Assembly: GCF_038181555.1 (NCBI RefSeq)
Contig: NZ_JBBWUA010000001.1
Span: forward strand, 124,001-188,000
Length of the DNA: 64,000 nucleotides
Origin: Desulfitobacterium sp038181555
GTDB lineage: Bacteria; Bacillota; Desulfitobacteriia; Desulfitobacteriales; Desulfitobacteriaceae
Direction: 5' to 3'
Shown: in pieces, positions 32,533 through 41,340 of the stretch
Layout: each line of letters opens with the position of its first letter
How positions within the stretch are numbered: the stretch's first letter is position 1
Position numbers and translations under genes: made by a program
Notes under the pieces: model-generated
What the model saw: only the letters and a program-made list of their open reading frames with translations
The model's database searches: none
What the model was told of the DNA's origin: nothing

Positions 32533-34443
32533 TTAATTTTTCAAGCCCCCGGCTTTGGGAAGGATGATGGTAAATGTGCTGCCCTTGCCGGTGGTGCTTT
32601 CAACTTTTATAATGCCCCCATGGGCACGCACGATATCATTGGAAATTGTGAGGCCAAGGCCGCTGGAAGCAGTGCCTTTTTCAGAATGGCTGAAATAACG
32701 GTCAAAAATGTGCGGGAGATTCTCCAAAGGAATGCCGTCCCCGGTATCTGAGACTGTGATGACGGCCTGGCCGGAGCCGGAGTGCAGGCGAATGGTGATC
32801 TCGCCGCCGGCAGAAGTGTGCCGGACAGCGTTATCCACGATATTTTGGACCGCCTGTTGCAGATAATAGGGATCACCTTCCAAACTTACGACATCCTCTG
32901 GCAGGTCAGTTGATAGTTTGATGCCTATAGAGCCGGTCAGTGCAAGTGTGGTATCAAAGACCCTCGATACAACTGCATGGAGAGAGACGGTATCCCGCAT
33001 GAACTTGACACGCCCGTCCTCCAGCCGTAGCGAAAGAAAAAGGTTGTTAACCATTGTGCCTACATAGCTGACAGTCTCATCAATCTGGTTTAAGCAGCGC
33101 TCAGTCCGTTCAGGGTTTGTGCAGATGGAATCTCTGGCCATATCGGTATAGCCACTGAGTGAAAACAGGGGTGTCTTTAAATCGTGAACCATGTTGGCCA
33201 TGAAAGCGTCATGTGCCTTCTGCTCCGAGGTAAGTTTTTCGTATGCGTTTTTCAGTTCTGCAGTACGCTTTTCTACAGCAATCTGCAGGTGGCCGGCCAA
33301 TTTTTCCGACTCGTTAAATTTGCGAGCGAAGATGCCGTTGATAGCAATGACAAATGCTATCGCATAGAAAGAAGCCGTAATGCCGCCTAGCCTGTACAAC
33401 AGGTCGGCAGTGCCCCGTGCCACCAGATTCATGGCACATGCGGAGGAAAAACAGCGGAAAGCCAGTGTGCCGATAGCTCCGGCTAGTAAAACGGCGCTGT
33501 CACTCCGGCTTTTATAACTGCCCTTGACAATAATGACGGCTTCCAGCAGATTGATAAGAATGCGGTAGATCTGATGTAGATCAGAAAAATACGATGTGCC
33601 TGCCAACGGCAGCATAACGGCGGAAGCAACAACCACATAGTCAATATATTCTCGGCGGAACAGCCTAGTGGAAACAAAATTGCGCAGCAGGAAATAGTTC
33701 AGAACCGCCACAAGCAGTGCATAGAAGATTAAGTGAAGGTTACCGTTGATTGCAGCGGGTAGTACTGGCAGATTGACTCCGCCCAACAGAAGAAACTTCA
33801 GTACATCGTTTTCCTGCAGGAAAGGAAAATTCCTCAGGAGAATATAGGAAAAAGTCGAGTAGACCATCGCGGCAAGCACCAGCAAATATTTCTCACTGCG
33901 TTTCTGCAAATAAAGGCTGACGGCATACAGCAGCAGAGCAAAAGACAGGCCGACGATAAAAATACGCAGAGTTCCCTCGTTCTGGATGGTGGAAAGAATG
34001 TTACGGTAAGAGCCGATAAAAATACTTGCATCAGAAAAGTTGGAGTCGGCCAATGCTGAGAGGGTAATTTTTATATTGATGGTCTGGTCTCCGTCGGGTA
34101 GATCCAGTATTGATACCAAATGGGATCCGTAGGCAATCACATTCTCTGAACTGCCGTTGATCAGAAGCTCGACAGCGCTGCCGCGCGGCATATACAGGGC
34201 ATAAGGAGAACTGCCGTCGCGAAAAGTCAGGGTAGCGGTAGAAATGATTTGGCTATTATCGGTGAAGGTTTCCCAACAATCGGTGAGAAGATAGGTTTCA
34301 TCTCCTAAATCACGAAGATCGATGACGCCGCCGTTGTCAACGTGGACTTTGGGTGTATTCAAATTGATCTGGAGAAGCAGGCAGAAAATAGCAGCGGTTC
34401 CCAGTATTAATAGTAAGGCGCGAAGCCATTTTTTTGATTCCAA
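32533..34443 (-). CDS. 7TM-type (7TMR-DISM) sensor histidine kinase
   Basis: 636 aa. One membrane helix is near residues 8-25. An extracytoplasmic domain (about 26-150) is followed by a block of about seven membrane helices to about residue 370, the 7TMR-DISM layout. Then come a short coiled coil, HisKA with ANMVHDLKTP (His420) and HATPase_c (NIVDNAVRHTS, DTGDGI, GLGLTISND). The extracytoplasmic part probably binds an organic ligand. It is divergent from the response regulator at 34.6 kb, its likely partner, and convergent with the reductase operon it may control. Confidence 0.88.
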   Translation of the reverse strand: MESKKWLRALLLILGTAAIFCLLLQINLNTPKVHVDNGGVIDLRDLGDETYLLTDCWETFTDNSQIISTATLTFRDGSSPYALYMPRGSAVELLINGSSENVIAYGSHLVSILDLPDGDQTINIKITLSALADSNFSDASIFIGSYRNILSTIQNEGTLRIFIVGLSFALLLYAVSLYLQKRSEKYLLVLAAMVYSTFSYILLRNFPFLQENDVLKFLLLGGVNLPVLPAAINGNLHLIFYALLVAVLNYFLLRNFVSTRLFRREYIDYVVVASAVMLPLAGTSYFSDLHQIYRILINLLEAVIIVKGSYKSRSDSAVLLAGAIGTLAFRCFSSACAMNLVARGTADLLYRLGGITASFYAIAFVIAINGIFARKFNESEKLAGHLQIAVEKRTAELKNAYEKLTSEQKAHDAFMANMVHDLKTPLFSLSGYTDMARDSICTNPERTERCLNQIDETVSYVGTMVNNLFLSLRLEDGRVKFMRDTVSLHAVVSRVFDTTLALTGSIGIKLSTDLPEDVVSLEGDPYYLQQAVQNIVDNAVRHTSAGGEITIRLHSGSGQAVITVSDTGDGIPLENLPHIFDRYFSHSEKGTASSGLGLTISNDIVRAHGGIIKVESTTGKGSTFTIILPKAGGLKN

Positions 34444-34588
34444 AGCGTCACCTCAACAGTACTGCGAGCGGGTTAATCATTCTGATTAATAATCCAAGAA
34501 TATTTGGTAAAACAGCAAACAATCATATACAATTATTATGAAAGTAACCGAATGCCTTGTCAACGCCTCTGCAGGGAAGGAGACTGTT

Positions 34589-35263
34589 ATGGATAAAATT
34601 CTTTTGGTTGAGGACAACCAGGAGATCGGTGGAATTATACGGTACTACCTGGAGAAAGAATATGACGTAACTTACATTCAAAGTGCGGAAGACGCGCTCC
34701 TGCTGACAGACCATATTAGATTTGATGCCATCCTGTTGGATGTCATGCTGCCTAATATGGATGGCATTACACTCTGTCAACAGCTGAGAAAGAATATTTA
34801 CTGCCCCATCATTTTTATTAGTTGCCTCGGAGATGAAGAAACAATTATTCGCGCCCTGAAGATGGGAGGCGACGATTATCTGGTGAAACCTTTTAAAGGT
34901 CCCTTGTTGATCGCTCATATCGAGGCCAATTTACGGAGGAGCCGTATGCTTCGCGAAGAAAAAGAAATTCGCGTGCGAGACATCATATTGGATCAGGAAA
35001 TGCACGCAGTCTTTCGGAACGGGCAGGAAGTATTGCTCTCGCCCCTTGAATATGAAATCCTGTACTACTTGATGCAGCACAAGGGAAAATTAATCAGCTT
35101 TAAGGAACTTTATTCTGAAGTCTGGCATCAGAGCAGTATCGGTGACGTCCGGACGATTTTCGTCCATATCCATAATCTGCGCAAAAAAATTGAACCGGAC
35201 CCTGATAATCCTCAATATCTGAAAACGGTGCGTCATGACGGATATGTTTTTGTTAAGGAATAA
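34589..35263 (+). CDS. OmpR-family response regulator (partner of the divergent 7TM kinase)
   Basis: 224 aa from ATG 34589, which has GGAAGGAG 6 nt upstream; a longer in-frame opening has no ribosome site. Receiver domain: acceptor Asp51 in ILLDVMLP and Lys in LVKPF. Effector domain: LLSPLEYEILYYL, EVWHQSSIGDVRTIFVHIHNLRKKIE split over the winged helix, and the ending HDGYVFVKE. It shares 146 bp of upstream DNA with the minus-strand kinase. Close in sequence to the regulator at 39.1 kb, so the two modules are probably duplicates. Confidence 0.9.
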   Translation: MDKILLVEDNQEIGGIIRYYLEKEYDVTYIQSAEDALLLTDHIRFDAILLDVMLPNMDGITLCQQLRKNIYCPIIFISCLGDEETIIRALKMGGDDYLVKPFKGPLLIAHIEANLRRSRMLREEKEIRVRDIILDQEMHAVFRNGQEVLLSPLEYEILYYLMQHKGKLISFKELYSEVWHQSSIGDVRTIFVHIHNLRKKIEPDPDNPQYLKTVRHDGYVFVKE

Positions 35264-35356
35264 ACCGCCTTTAATAAAGAAAGAAAATTAAGGTTGTTAA
35301 ATCTATGCCGCTATTAACCTATTAAAGTGTCTAAAAAGACGGATTGATATAGTGAC

Positions 35357-35396
35357 ACCCCGGTTTACATTGTTAGCCGGGGTTCTTCTTTTTTTT
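35357..35396 (+). terminator. terminator after the first regulator
   Basis: ACCCCGG and CCGGGGT stem with a 13-nt loop, then TCTTCTTTTTTTT. Confidence 0.9.
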
Positions 35397-35642
35397 GGAC
35401 AAACTGTGGATGGGTTGGGGATAGCTGGATGATTAAGAGTTCATGTTCAATACATGGGATATAAGCTGAGCATTTATGCATGAGCAAGCAGGGCGTAGAA
35501 AAACGGGATTGAAAACAGTTTTGTCAGCAGAGCGCGCAGAATTTAGGGAAGATTGCCGAAACAGGTGCTAAGTTTTTGTTTTTCATGCTCAAAAGGACCT
35601 ATGGATCATGGCAGATAGACGTATCACCCTTTGGTCCAGAAC

Positions 35643-35687
35643 TTTAAGGTTATCTTAAGCTAAAAAATTCACAATGTGGTATATGAT
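35643..35687 (+). promoter_or_regulatory. TTAAG direct repeats and promoter of the third reductase gene
   Basis: CTTTAAGGTTATCTTAAGC holds TTAAG twice at an 11-bp distance (35644 and 35655). A TATGAT -10 is at 35682-35687. The last CTTAA lies 28 bp before the -10, one 11-bp turn further out than at the 28.1-kb and 15.3-kb promoters. The rest of the gap 35397-35840 shows no gene. Confidence 0.45.
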
Positions 35688-35840
35688 AGGCTTATAGCCA
35701 AAGTAAAGTATGAAGTGGAGTCGTTCGAACAGAAAAAATTGTAATGCATCAGGGGAGGTGAGCGTGGAATTCATAAGACGTCACAAATACCCCGTATAAG
35801 TTTTCGTAGGTAAATAAAAGCATGGAAGGAAGGATTGAAA

Positions 35841-37415
35841 ATGTCTGTAGAGAAAAATGAGGAATTCAAATCTAAAGATGTTTCCCGTAGAACTTTCTTA
35901 AGAAACGCGGGAATATTAGCCGGCAGCACAGTTGTTGGAGCCAGTGTTTTCCTGGGCGGGTGCAGCACGCCTTCAGCATCCCAACCTGCCTCAGAGTCCA
36001 AAGACTGGATGCCTGCTACCTGGGACGATGAAGCTGATGTGGTTATCGTCGGTTCTGGCGGTGGACTGGCTGGTGCTGTTACGGCAGCCGAAGCTGGCAT
36101 GGATGTAATTGTTTTAGAAAAGATGAATCGAGTTGGTGGCTCAACATCAATGCACAGCGGTGTTATAGCCTGTGGCGGTGGTACGTCTATTCAGAAAGCA
36201 GCCGGTATCACAGAAACTCCTGAGGCCTATGCCAAGTACCTATTAGCTTGCGCCAAAGGACAAGCGAACGAAGAGTTGGTTACCGTCCTATCCACCGAGT
36301 TCCGCGATACATTTGAGTGGCTGGCCGGACTAGGCATTCCTTTTAGCCCTGATAATATGTATTGCACCGGTGCCGAGCAAGAGCCCTATTGCGCCAATGT
36401 CACGCCACCCGTGAAGCATGGCGTAATAATAACTGACAAGGAACATCCGCTGGGTGGCGCGCTCATTCACGAGTATGTGACCAAGAAGGCTGAAGAACTT
36501 GGCGTGCGCCTCCTTATGGAAACCTCCGCAACTAAGTTGATTACAAATCCTGATGGCGAAGTTGTTGGTGTTGGGGCCGACAGTGGTGGCAAGAGCATCA
36601 ACATCAAAGCCCGCAAAGGTGTGATTTTAGCTGGCGGCGGAATGTGCAATAACCCGGAAATGATGGCCCAGTATATGCGTTACGGTGCACTACGTATGGC
36701 TGCCGGTGGCAAAGGCTCCACAGGTGACACTATTAAAATGGCTCAGGCTATCGGCGCCGATCTCGTGAATATGCACGAATCCTTGACTTCTCCATCCACA
36801 GCAGTAAAGCTTGGCACCACTACGCGCGGCATCGAGCGTGAAAGCTTCCCCAGCATCATCGTTAACAAATGGGGTCAGCGTTACGTCAACGAGGATTATC
36901 ATTCCGATACGGTTGGTAAGCTATTTCAGGGTCAGGAAGACGGTCTGAGCTGGCAAATCTTTGATGGGCAGTCCGTAGGAGCCGTGAGCGCACAAAATAA
37001 GGAGGCGCTGATTAAGGCCAATAGCATTGAGGAATTGGCAGAAAAGACCGGTATTTTCGAACTCGGATTGGTAAACACCCTAAACCGCTGGAATCAAAAC
37101 GCAGCCAACGGTGATGATCCTGACTACCAGAAGAAGGGCGGCACCGTAAAGCCGCTTTCGGCTCCATTCTATGCTTTTAAATTGCCTTGGACGATTGCCA
37201 TAGTTGTGCAATATGGTGGTATCAAAGTAGATGAGAAATGCCAGGCTATCAATATCTTCGGGAAACCGATCTCCCGCCTCTACGCTGCAGGCATCGACGC
37301 CGGCGGATGGTTGGGGCGCAACTACCCTGGCAGTGGCCACGGCGCAGGCGGAGGCTACGCTATGTCCCGTATTGCCGCTAGGCAGCTCGTTGAGTATGCG
37401 AACTGGGATAAATAA
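35841..37415 (+). CDS. Tat-exported FAD reductase (fumarate/urocanate reductase-like) without FMN domain
   Basis: 524 aa from ATG 35841 (AGGAAGGA upstream; an in-frame TTG 6 bp earlier is less likely). A Tat signal SRRTFLRNAG is followed by a hydrophobic stretch and lipobox FLGGC. One FAD_binding_2 domain begins ADVVIVGSGGGLAGAV near residue 70, with GGSTSMHSGVIACGGG and ends in the GGYAMSRIAARQLVEY FAD motif. It has no FMN_bind domain and no heme motif, so electrons must come from another protein, for example an FMN-binding partner. The 7TM kinase and regulator immediately downstream suggest a self-contained inducible acceptor module. Confidence 0.85.
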   Translation: MSVEKNEEFKSKDVSRRTFLRNAGILAGSTVVGASVFLGGCSTPSASQPASESKDWMPATWDDEADVVIVGSGGGLAGAVTAAEAGMDVIVLEKMNRVGGSTSMHSGVIACGGGTSIQKAAGITETPEAYAKYLLACAKGQANEELVTVLSTEFRDTFEWLAGLGIPFSPDNMYCTGAEQEPYCANVTPPVKHGVIITDKEHPLGGALIHEYVTKKAEELGVRLLMETSATKLITNPDGEVVGVGADSGGKSINIKARKGVILAGGGMCNNPEMMAQYMRYGALRMAAGGKGSTGDTIKMAQAIGADLVNMHESLTSPSTAVKLGTTTRGIERESFPSIIVNKWGQRYVNEDYHSDTVGKLFQGQEDGLSWQIFDGQSVGAVSAQNKEALIKANSIEELAEKTGIFELGLVNTLNRWNQNAANGDDPDYQKKGGTVKPLSAPFYAFKLPWTIAIVVQYGGIKVDEKCQAINIFGKPISRLYAAGIDAGGWLGRNYPGSGHGAGGGYAMSRIAARQLVEYANWDK

Positions 37416-37418
37416 TTA

Positions 37419-37460
37419 ATGCGAACCGGCACTGGAGAAAGGTCCGGTGCCGGTTCGCAT
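37419..37460. terminator. bidirectional terminator
   Basis: Perfect 14-bp arms ATGCGAACCGGCAC / GTGCCGGTTCGCAT around a 14-nt loop, between the convergent reductase and kinase genes. No clear T-run. Confidence 0.7.
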
Positions 37461-37502
37461 ATCGTCTATATCCCGATACACCCACGCACACCTCCATGCA
37501 CC

Positions 37503-39053
37503 CTAACCAATTTCTTTTATTTTGGCGGGGAGAGTCAACGTGAACGTACTGCCGTCTCCAGGTGTGCTTGTAACAACTATATTACCGCCCATTCCCTTTA
37601 TGATCTGGTCAACAATATACAGGCCCAGCCCGCTAGAGTTAACCCGTTTGCCGCCGCGGGAACTTTGATAGTATCGGTCAAATAAGAGGGGTAATTCCTC
37701 GGCGGGGATCCCCACTCCTGTATCGCTTATACTGATTATTACGGTGTCATTTCTTTGCTCGCAGGAAATCCGCACTTTTCCTCCTGCCGGCGTATATTTT
37801 ATGGCATTCTCCAACAAATTTTGCAACGCTTGTTCGAGCCGGAAGGCATCGCCCACAATTTTACCCTCGCCGTTAAACGATAGGCTTATGCCCTGCTTGT
37901 CCGCCGCGGGCCTTACCGCCTCGAGGGCGGACAGATACGACCTTGAAACATCAATCAATTCGCTTTCAAAATGGATTTCCCCCTCCTCCAAGCGGGCGAC
38001 CAGAAATAGTTCCTCTATAAGGTGGTTCAAAAATGCCGAGCGCTCACGCATAACTGTAACCCGCTTTTCCCCTTCCTCTCCTGTCAGAGGCATATCCAGA
38101 TAGCCCCTTAATACAAACAATGGGCTACGCAGGTCGTGGAATATATTGGTCATCAGCGTATTACTTCTTTTGTGCTGCGCGATAATAGTCTCATTGGCTT
38201 GCTGTAACTCTTTTGTGCGTTGCGCTACTATCGAGTCGAGATTAGCGTTAATTGCCTCGAGTTGTACGACTAGCTTGTCACTTTCATTGAATTTAGTAAC
38301 AAATTTAGCGTTAATCACAAACATGCAGGCGAACACAAAGGCAAGGAAGTCCAGTTGTGAAGAAACTACAAAATGGGACAATGAGTTTTCTGGCGTACCT
38401 GGTCCGATAGCCAGCAGAAGATAACCACGCAGTCCAAAACGGGCAGCGAGTCCCACCAACAGCGGTAATGCCTGTTTTTTTCCTGCTATGTAGGCCTGGC
38501 CAAGGCAAAATAAGGCTACAGCATAAGGCAGTGTAGCGATGAACCGCTGTAAAGTCGTGTCCGGCCATGAGAAGCGGATGATCAGCAAGACAAGATAAAT
38601 CAGCAGCAATCCACGAGCGGTCAGGAAGAAATTCCATCTACCCGGCAGCTTCGTGTCGGTTAACCAGAAGCAAAGGGCATAGCAGGTCACGACGATAAAG
38701 ATATTAAAGGCGGTCTCCATAGTGGAGAAAGCAGGCGAAGCATTGCCTACCGTACCCAACAACGTACGTAAACAGGTGATAAGGGCAATATAAAATAACC
38801 ATAGCAGGTAACGCTCACTGGATTTTTGTATATATAGCGAAAGGCTATATACGGCAATCATGAAACAAACTCCACAGGCAAACGTACCCAACCAAAAGGG
38901 GGTGAGCATTTCCGGCGGTTTAAAGCTTGCGTCCAGCGCCAACATGCCATATTGAACTACGTATGTGATAACAAGGTAATAGACGAGGGCAGTAAGAAAC
39001 TTGCGCGTCCCAGGTTTCTCCAATATAATGAACTTAGTCCTTCTGTCGTTCAT
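37503..39053 (-). CDS. multi-TM sensor histidine kinase
   Basis: 516 aa from ATG 39053, which has GGAG 10 nt upstream; a GTG at 39062 is closer to that site. About eight membrane helices lie between residues 17 and 245 with only short loops; there is no large outside domain, unlike the kinase at 32.5-34.4 kb. A coiled coil (QLEAINANLDSIVAQRTKEL) leads to HisKA with TNIFHDLRSP (His306) and HATPase_c with NLLENAIKYTP, DTGVGI and SSGLGLYIV. It is divergent from its probable regulator with only 24 bp between start codons. Confidence 0.85.
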   Translation of the reverse strand: MNDRRTKFIILEKPGTRKFLTALVYYLVITYVVQYGMLALDASFKPPEMLTPFWLGTFACGVCFMIAVYSLSLYIQKSSERYLLWLFYIALITCLRTLLGTVGNASPAFSTMETAFNIFIVVTCYALCFWLTDTKLPGRWNFFLTARGLLLIYLVLLIIRFSWPDTTLQRFIATLPYAVALFCLGQAYIAGKKQALPLLVGLAARFGLRGYLLLAIGPGTPENSLSHFVVSSQLDFLAFVFACMFVINAKFVTKFNESDKLVVQLEAINANLDSIVAQRTKELQQANETIIAQHKRSNTLMTNIFHDLRSPLFVLRGYLDMPLTGEEGEKRVTVMRERSAFLNHLIEELFLVARLEEGEIHFESELIDVSRSYLSALEAVRPAADKQGISLSFNGEGKIVGDAFRLEQALQNLLENAIKYTPAGGKVRISCEQRNDTVIISISDTGVGIPAEELPLLFDRYYQSSRGGKRVNSSGLGLYIVDQIIKGMGGNIVVTSTPGDGSTFTLTLPAKIKEIG

Positions 39054-39077
39054 AAACTTCACACTCCGGGGGTTTTT

Positions 39078-39782
39078 ATGGCCAGAGTACTTTTAGTCGA
39101 AGACGACCAACATATAGCTGGTATTATCCAGTACTATTTAGCGCAAAATAGCGCCTATAAAACTGACCATGTCGCCGATGCGCCCACGGCTTTGGCAGCT
39201 GTCCGCGAGCGCAAATATGATATTATTTTATTGGATATTATGCTACCTGAGGTTGATGGCATTGAGCTATGTTCCCAGATGCGCAAGAGTCTTTTCTGCC
39301 CGATCATTTTTATCTCCTGCATTGGTGATGATAAAACCATCATTGAGGCCTTACACATGGGAGGCGACGACTATCTGATTAAACCCTTCACCTGTGAAAT
39401 TCTTCACGCACACATGGAAGCCAACCTGCGCCGCATGTTGCGTGAAAAACACTTCCCACCGGCAACGCTTGAGGTACATGGGTTGCTTCTCGATTCTGCC
39501 ACGCACTCTATTGTAAAAGAAGGTATAAGACTGGAGCTTTCTCCTATTGAATATAACATATTGCATCTCTTGATGGAACACCCGGATACGCATTTTACGC
39601 TGGAGCACATATATGAGCTTATCTGGGACAGGCCCAGCCTTGGCGATTCGCGCACAGTGATGGTTCATATCCATAACCTACGGAAAAAGATAGAGGACGA
39701 TATGGGCAGGCCGACATTCATCTGCAGCGCCAGAGGAAAGGGGTACTATTTCTCAGCAGGAAACGATACCCGCAGCCAATGA
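39078..39782 (+). CDS. OmpR-family response regulator (partner of the second kinase)
   Basis: 234 aa from ATG 39078; longer in-frame openings lie inside the divergent kinase gene. Receiver domain: acceptor Asp53 in ILLDIMLP and Lys in LIKPF. Winged helix: ELSPIEYNILHLL, IWDRPSLGDSRTVMVHIHNL, ARGKGYYFSA. The near-identical arrangement to the regulator at 34.6 kb (ISCIGDDKTIIEALHMGGDDYL vs ISCLGDEETIIRALKMGGDDYL, differing at several sites) points to module duplication. Its promoter must lie inside the kinase gene. Confidence 0.88.
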   Translation: MARVLLVEDDQHIAGIIQYYLAQNSAYKTDHVADAPTALAAVRERKYDIILLDIMLPEVDGIELCSQMRKSLFCPIIFISCIGDDKTIIEALHMGGDDYLIKPFTCEILHAHMEANLRRMLREKHFPPATLEVHGLLLDSATHSIVKEGIRLELSPIEYNILHLLMEHPDTHFTLEHIYELIWDRPSLGDSRTVMVHIHNLRKKIEDDMGRPTFICSARGKGYYFSAGNDTRSQ

Positions 39783-39846
39783 TAAGTGTCCCCTTATCCC
39801 TGTATCTCACGAGAATCTACGGGTTGTCATAACATCTTTTGTTGCT

Positions 39847-39875
39847 AAGTCGATTGCTTTTGCAATCGACTTTTA
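39847..39875. terminator. bidirectional terminator, copy 1 of a repeated hairpin
   Basis: AAGTCGATTGC-tttt-GCAATCGACTT, followed by TTATA. The same 26 bases occur at 49192-49217. It separates the convergent regulator and sigma-factor genes. Confidence 0.85.
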
Positions 39876-39892
39876 TAATGCGCGTATTGTGT

Positions 39893-40480
39893 TTACTCGA
39901 TTCCTTCGCTGCTCAATTTAACAGAACCAATATTTTGATAGATATTACCTTCTCCTAAGGACTTGCGGAGCATTGACCGGGCTTTATGCAACCGCCATTT
40001 GACTAATTCGCTGGATATATTGAGGATCTCCGCTACCTCTTTGGTGGAACATCCATTAATTTCTCTAAGGATGTAAATTTCACGCTGCTGATCGGGAAGT
40101 TGAGAAATCGCCTTAAAGAGGATATCTCTTATGGCAGTTTTTTGGCAATTCTGATCCGGGTCCTGATTTGCAGCATTCTCGACTTCGATTTCTTCAGTGG
40201 GGTTTTCCTTTCGTACACACGTCTTACGTTGGTAATCTATCGTAGTATTAACAGCAATCCGATATAACCATGTGGAAACCTTGGATTGCCCATGGAATGA
40301 TTGTCTTGACTGAAATGCTTTTAAAAAGGTTTCTTGAGTTAAGTCCTGAGCGATGTGATAATCCCCTGTCATTCCAAAAATCAAGTTTATAATTTTAGCT
40401 TCATTTTCGCTAATGATGTCTTCAAAGTCATATATATCGCTTAGATTTTCAAGGCGATAAATATTTTCACGAATGCCCAT
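39893..40480 (-). CDS. ECF-type sigma-70 family factor
   Basis: 195 aa. Sigma region 2 is near residues 25-95 (DLTQETFLKAFQSRQSF, STWLYRIAVNTTIDYQRK) and region 4 near 125-180 (LPDQQREIYILREINGCSTKEVAEIL then NISSELVKWRLHKARSMLRK). A region 3 is absent, as in ECF factors. It would direct RNA polymerase to a stress or metabolite regulon. No classical anti-sigma gene lies next to it on the same strand; a Cys-rich protein gene is divergent. The gap between them, about 190 bp, is AT-rich. Confidence 0.9.
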   Translation of the reverse strand: MGIRENIYRLENLSDIYDFEDIISENEAKIINLIFGMTGDYHIAQDLTQETFLKAFQSRQSFHGQSKVSTWLYRIAVNTTIDYQRKTCVRKENPTEEIEVENAANQDPDQNCQKTAIRDILFKAISQLPDQQREIYILREINGCSTKEVAEILNISSELVKWRLHKARSMLRKSLGEGNIYQNIGSVKLSSEGIE

Positions 40481-40670
40481 CTGCTAATTCCCCAATCCCA
40501 AAGTGTGTTTTCGCTATTTTTTAAGTATAAATTCTGCGTTGAGTAAGGGCAAGCAAAGATTTCCTATACCTTTTTTAAACGAGAAAAAACAAAAAGTGCT
40601 ATAAAACCCCTATCCAATGATATAATTTTACCGTCTAATAAGTGAATGCAAATTGAAGGGAGATTTTATT

Positions 40671-41066
40671 GTGAATAATCAAATAGGATTTACGAAGATG
40701 AGTGCCTTTAAAGCCTATTCGAAGATGGACAAAGCTTGTGCTTCAGGATGTCAATGTACTCCCCTGTGCCAATTATATATGTCCAAGGAAATACTGAGTA
40801 AGTCTGCAGAAAGCGGTAAGAAAACATCAGAAGATATGCCAAAAGACATCCTCGAGATGTTTAAAGCACTGCCAATTATCCCCGAACGTTATAACCCCAT
40901 GGATCTTCATGATGCTTTCGAAGCAGTTCAGAGTATTTGTGATGATTGCCCAAGTGAAGTCCACGGCAAACATTGTGTGGTAAACGTCGTTCTGACAGGT
41001 CTTGGAGTTTTAGTTTATGGACAGGATTTTGTCACGGAAAAGGATCGCGCAAGTCTCAATAATTGA
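40671..41066 (+). CDS. Cys-rich protein of unknown function
   Basis: 131 aa from GTG 40671 (AAGGGAGA 7 nt upstream; TTG 40653 precedes that site). Cys are clustered: ACASGCQCTPLC near residue 22-33 and CDDCPSEVHGKHC near 92-104. These could form one or two metal or cluster sites. No signal peptide or clear membrane helix is seen, though VVNVVLTGLGVLVYG near the C-terminus is hydrophobic. No family recognised. It is divergent from the ECF sigma gene, so it could be a redox- or metal-sensing partner (inference). Confidence 0.6.
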   Translation: MNNQIGFTKMSAFKAYSKMDKACASGCQCTPLCQLYMSKEILSKSAESGKKTSEDMPKDILEMFKALPIIPERYNPMDLHDAFEAVQSICDDCPSEVHGKHCVVNVVLTGLGVLVYGQDFVTEKDRASLNN

Positions 41067-41092
41067 AAATAATTCAATCTAATAGCCCGCTA

Positions 41093-41132
41093 GCCATGAA
41101 CTGTGTTTTTAGCAGATTCATGGCTTTTTTTC
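41093..41132 (+). terminator. terminator after the Cys-rich protein gene
   Basis: AGCCATGAA pairs with TTCATGGCT, followed by TTTTTTTCT. Confidence 0.85.
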
Positions 41133-41232
41133 TGGCTCAAATCTTCGTAGTTCGATAGTGCTGATTAAATTCAAGGTGAGAATAGTGGATTTTGGAACCT
41201 ATCTATTTCCCGAAAATTACTAATATTTTATA

Positions 41233-41261
41233 TTGACAAGATATTGGAACAAGAGTAATAT
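41233..41261 (+). promoter_or_regulatory. sigma-A promoter of the men operon
   Basis: Consensus TTGACA (41233-41238), 17-bp spacer, TAATAT (41256-41261). The 80-nt leader after it contains a small hairpin, GAATGAAC-ttag-GTTCATTTC (about 41273-41293), of unknown role. Confidence 0.75.
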
Positions 41262-41340
41262 CCTACTTGAAAGAATGAACTTAGGTTCATTTCTTGACCA
41301 AACGAATTTCAAGTCCTAAATGAATTTCGGGTAGGAGATA

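Noticed and set aside
38952..39077. Longer N-terminus for the second response regulator
   Set aside because: It lies inside the divergent kinase gene, and the receiver fold begins at ATG 39078.
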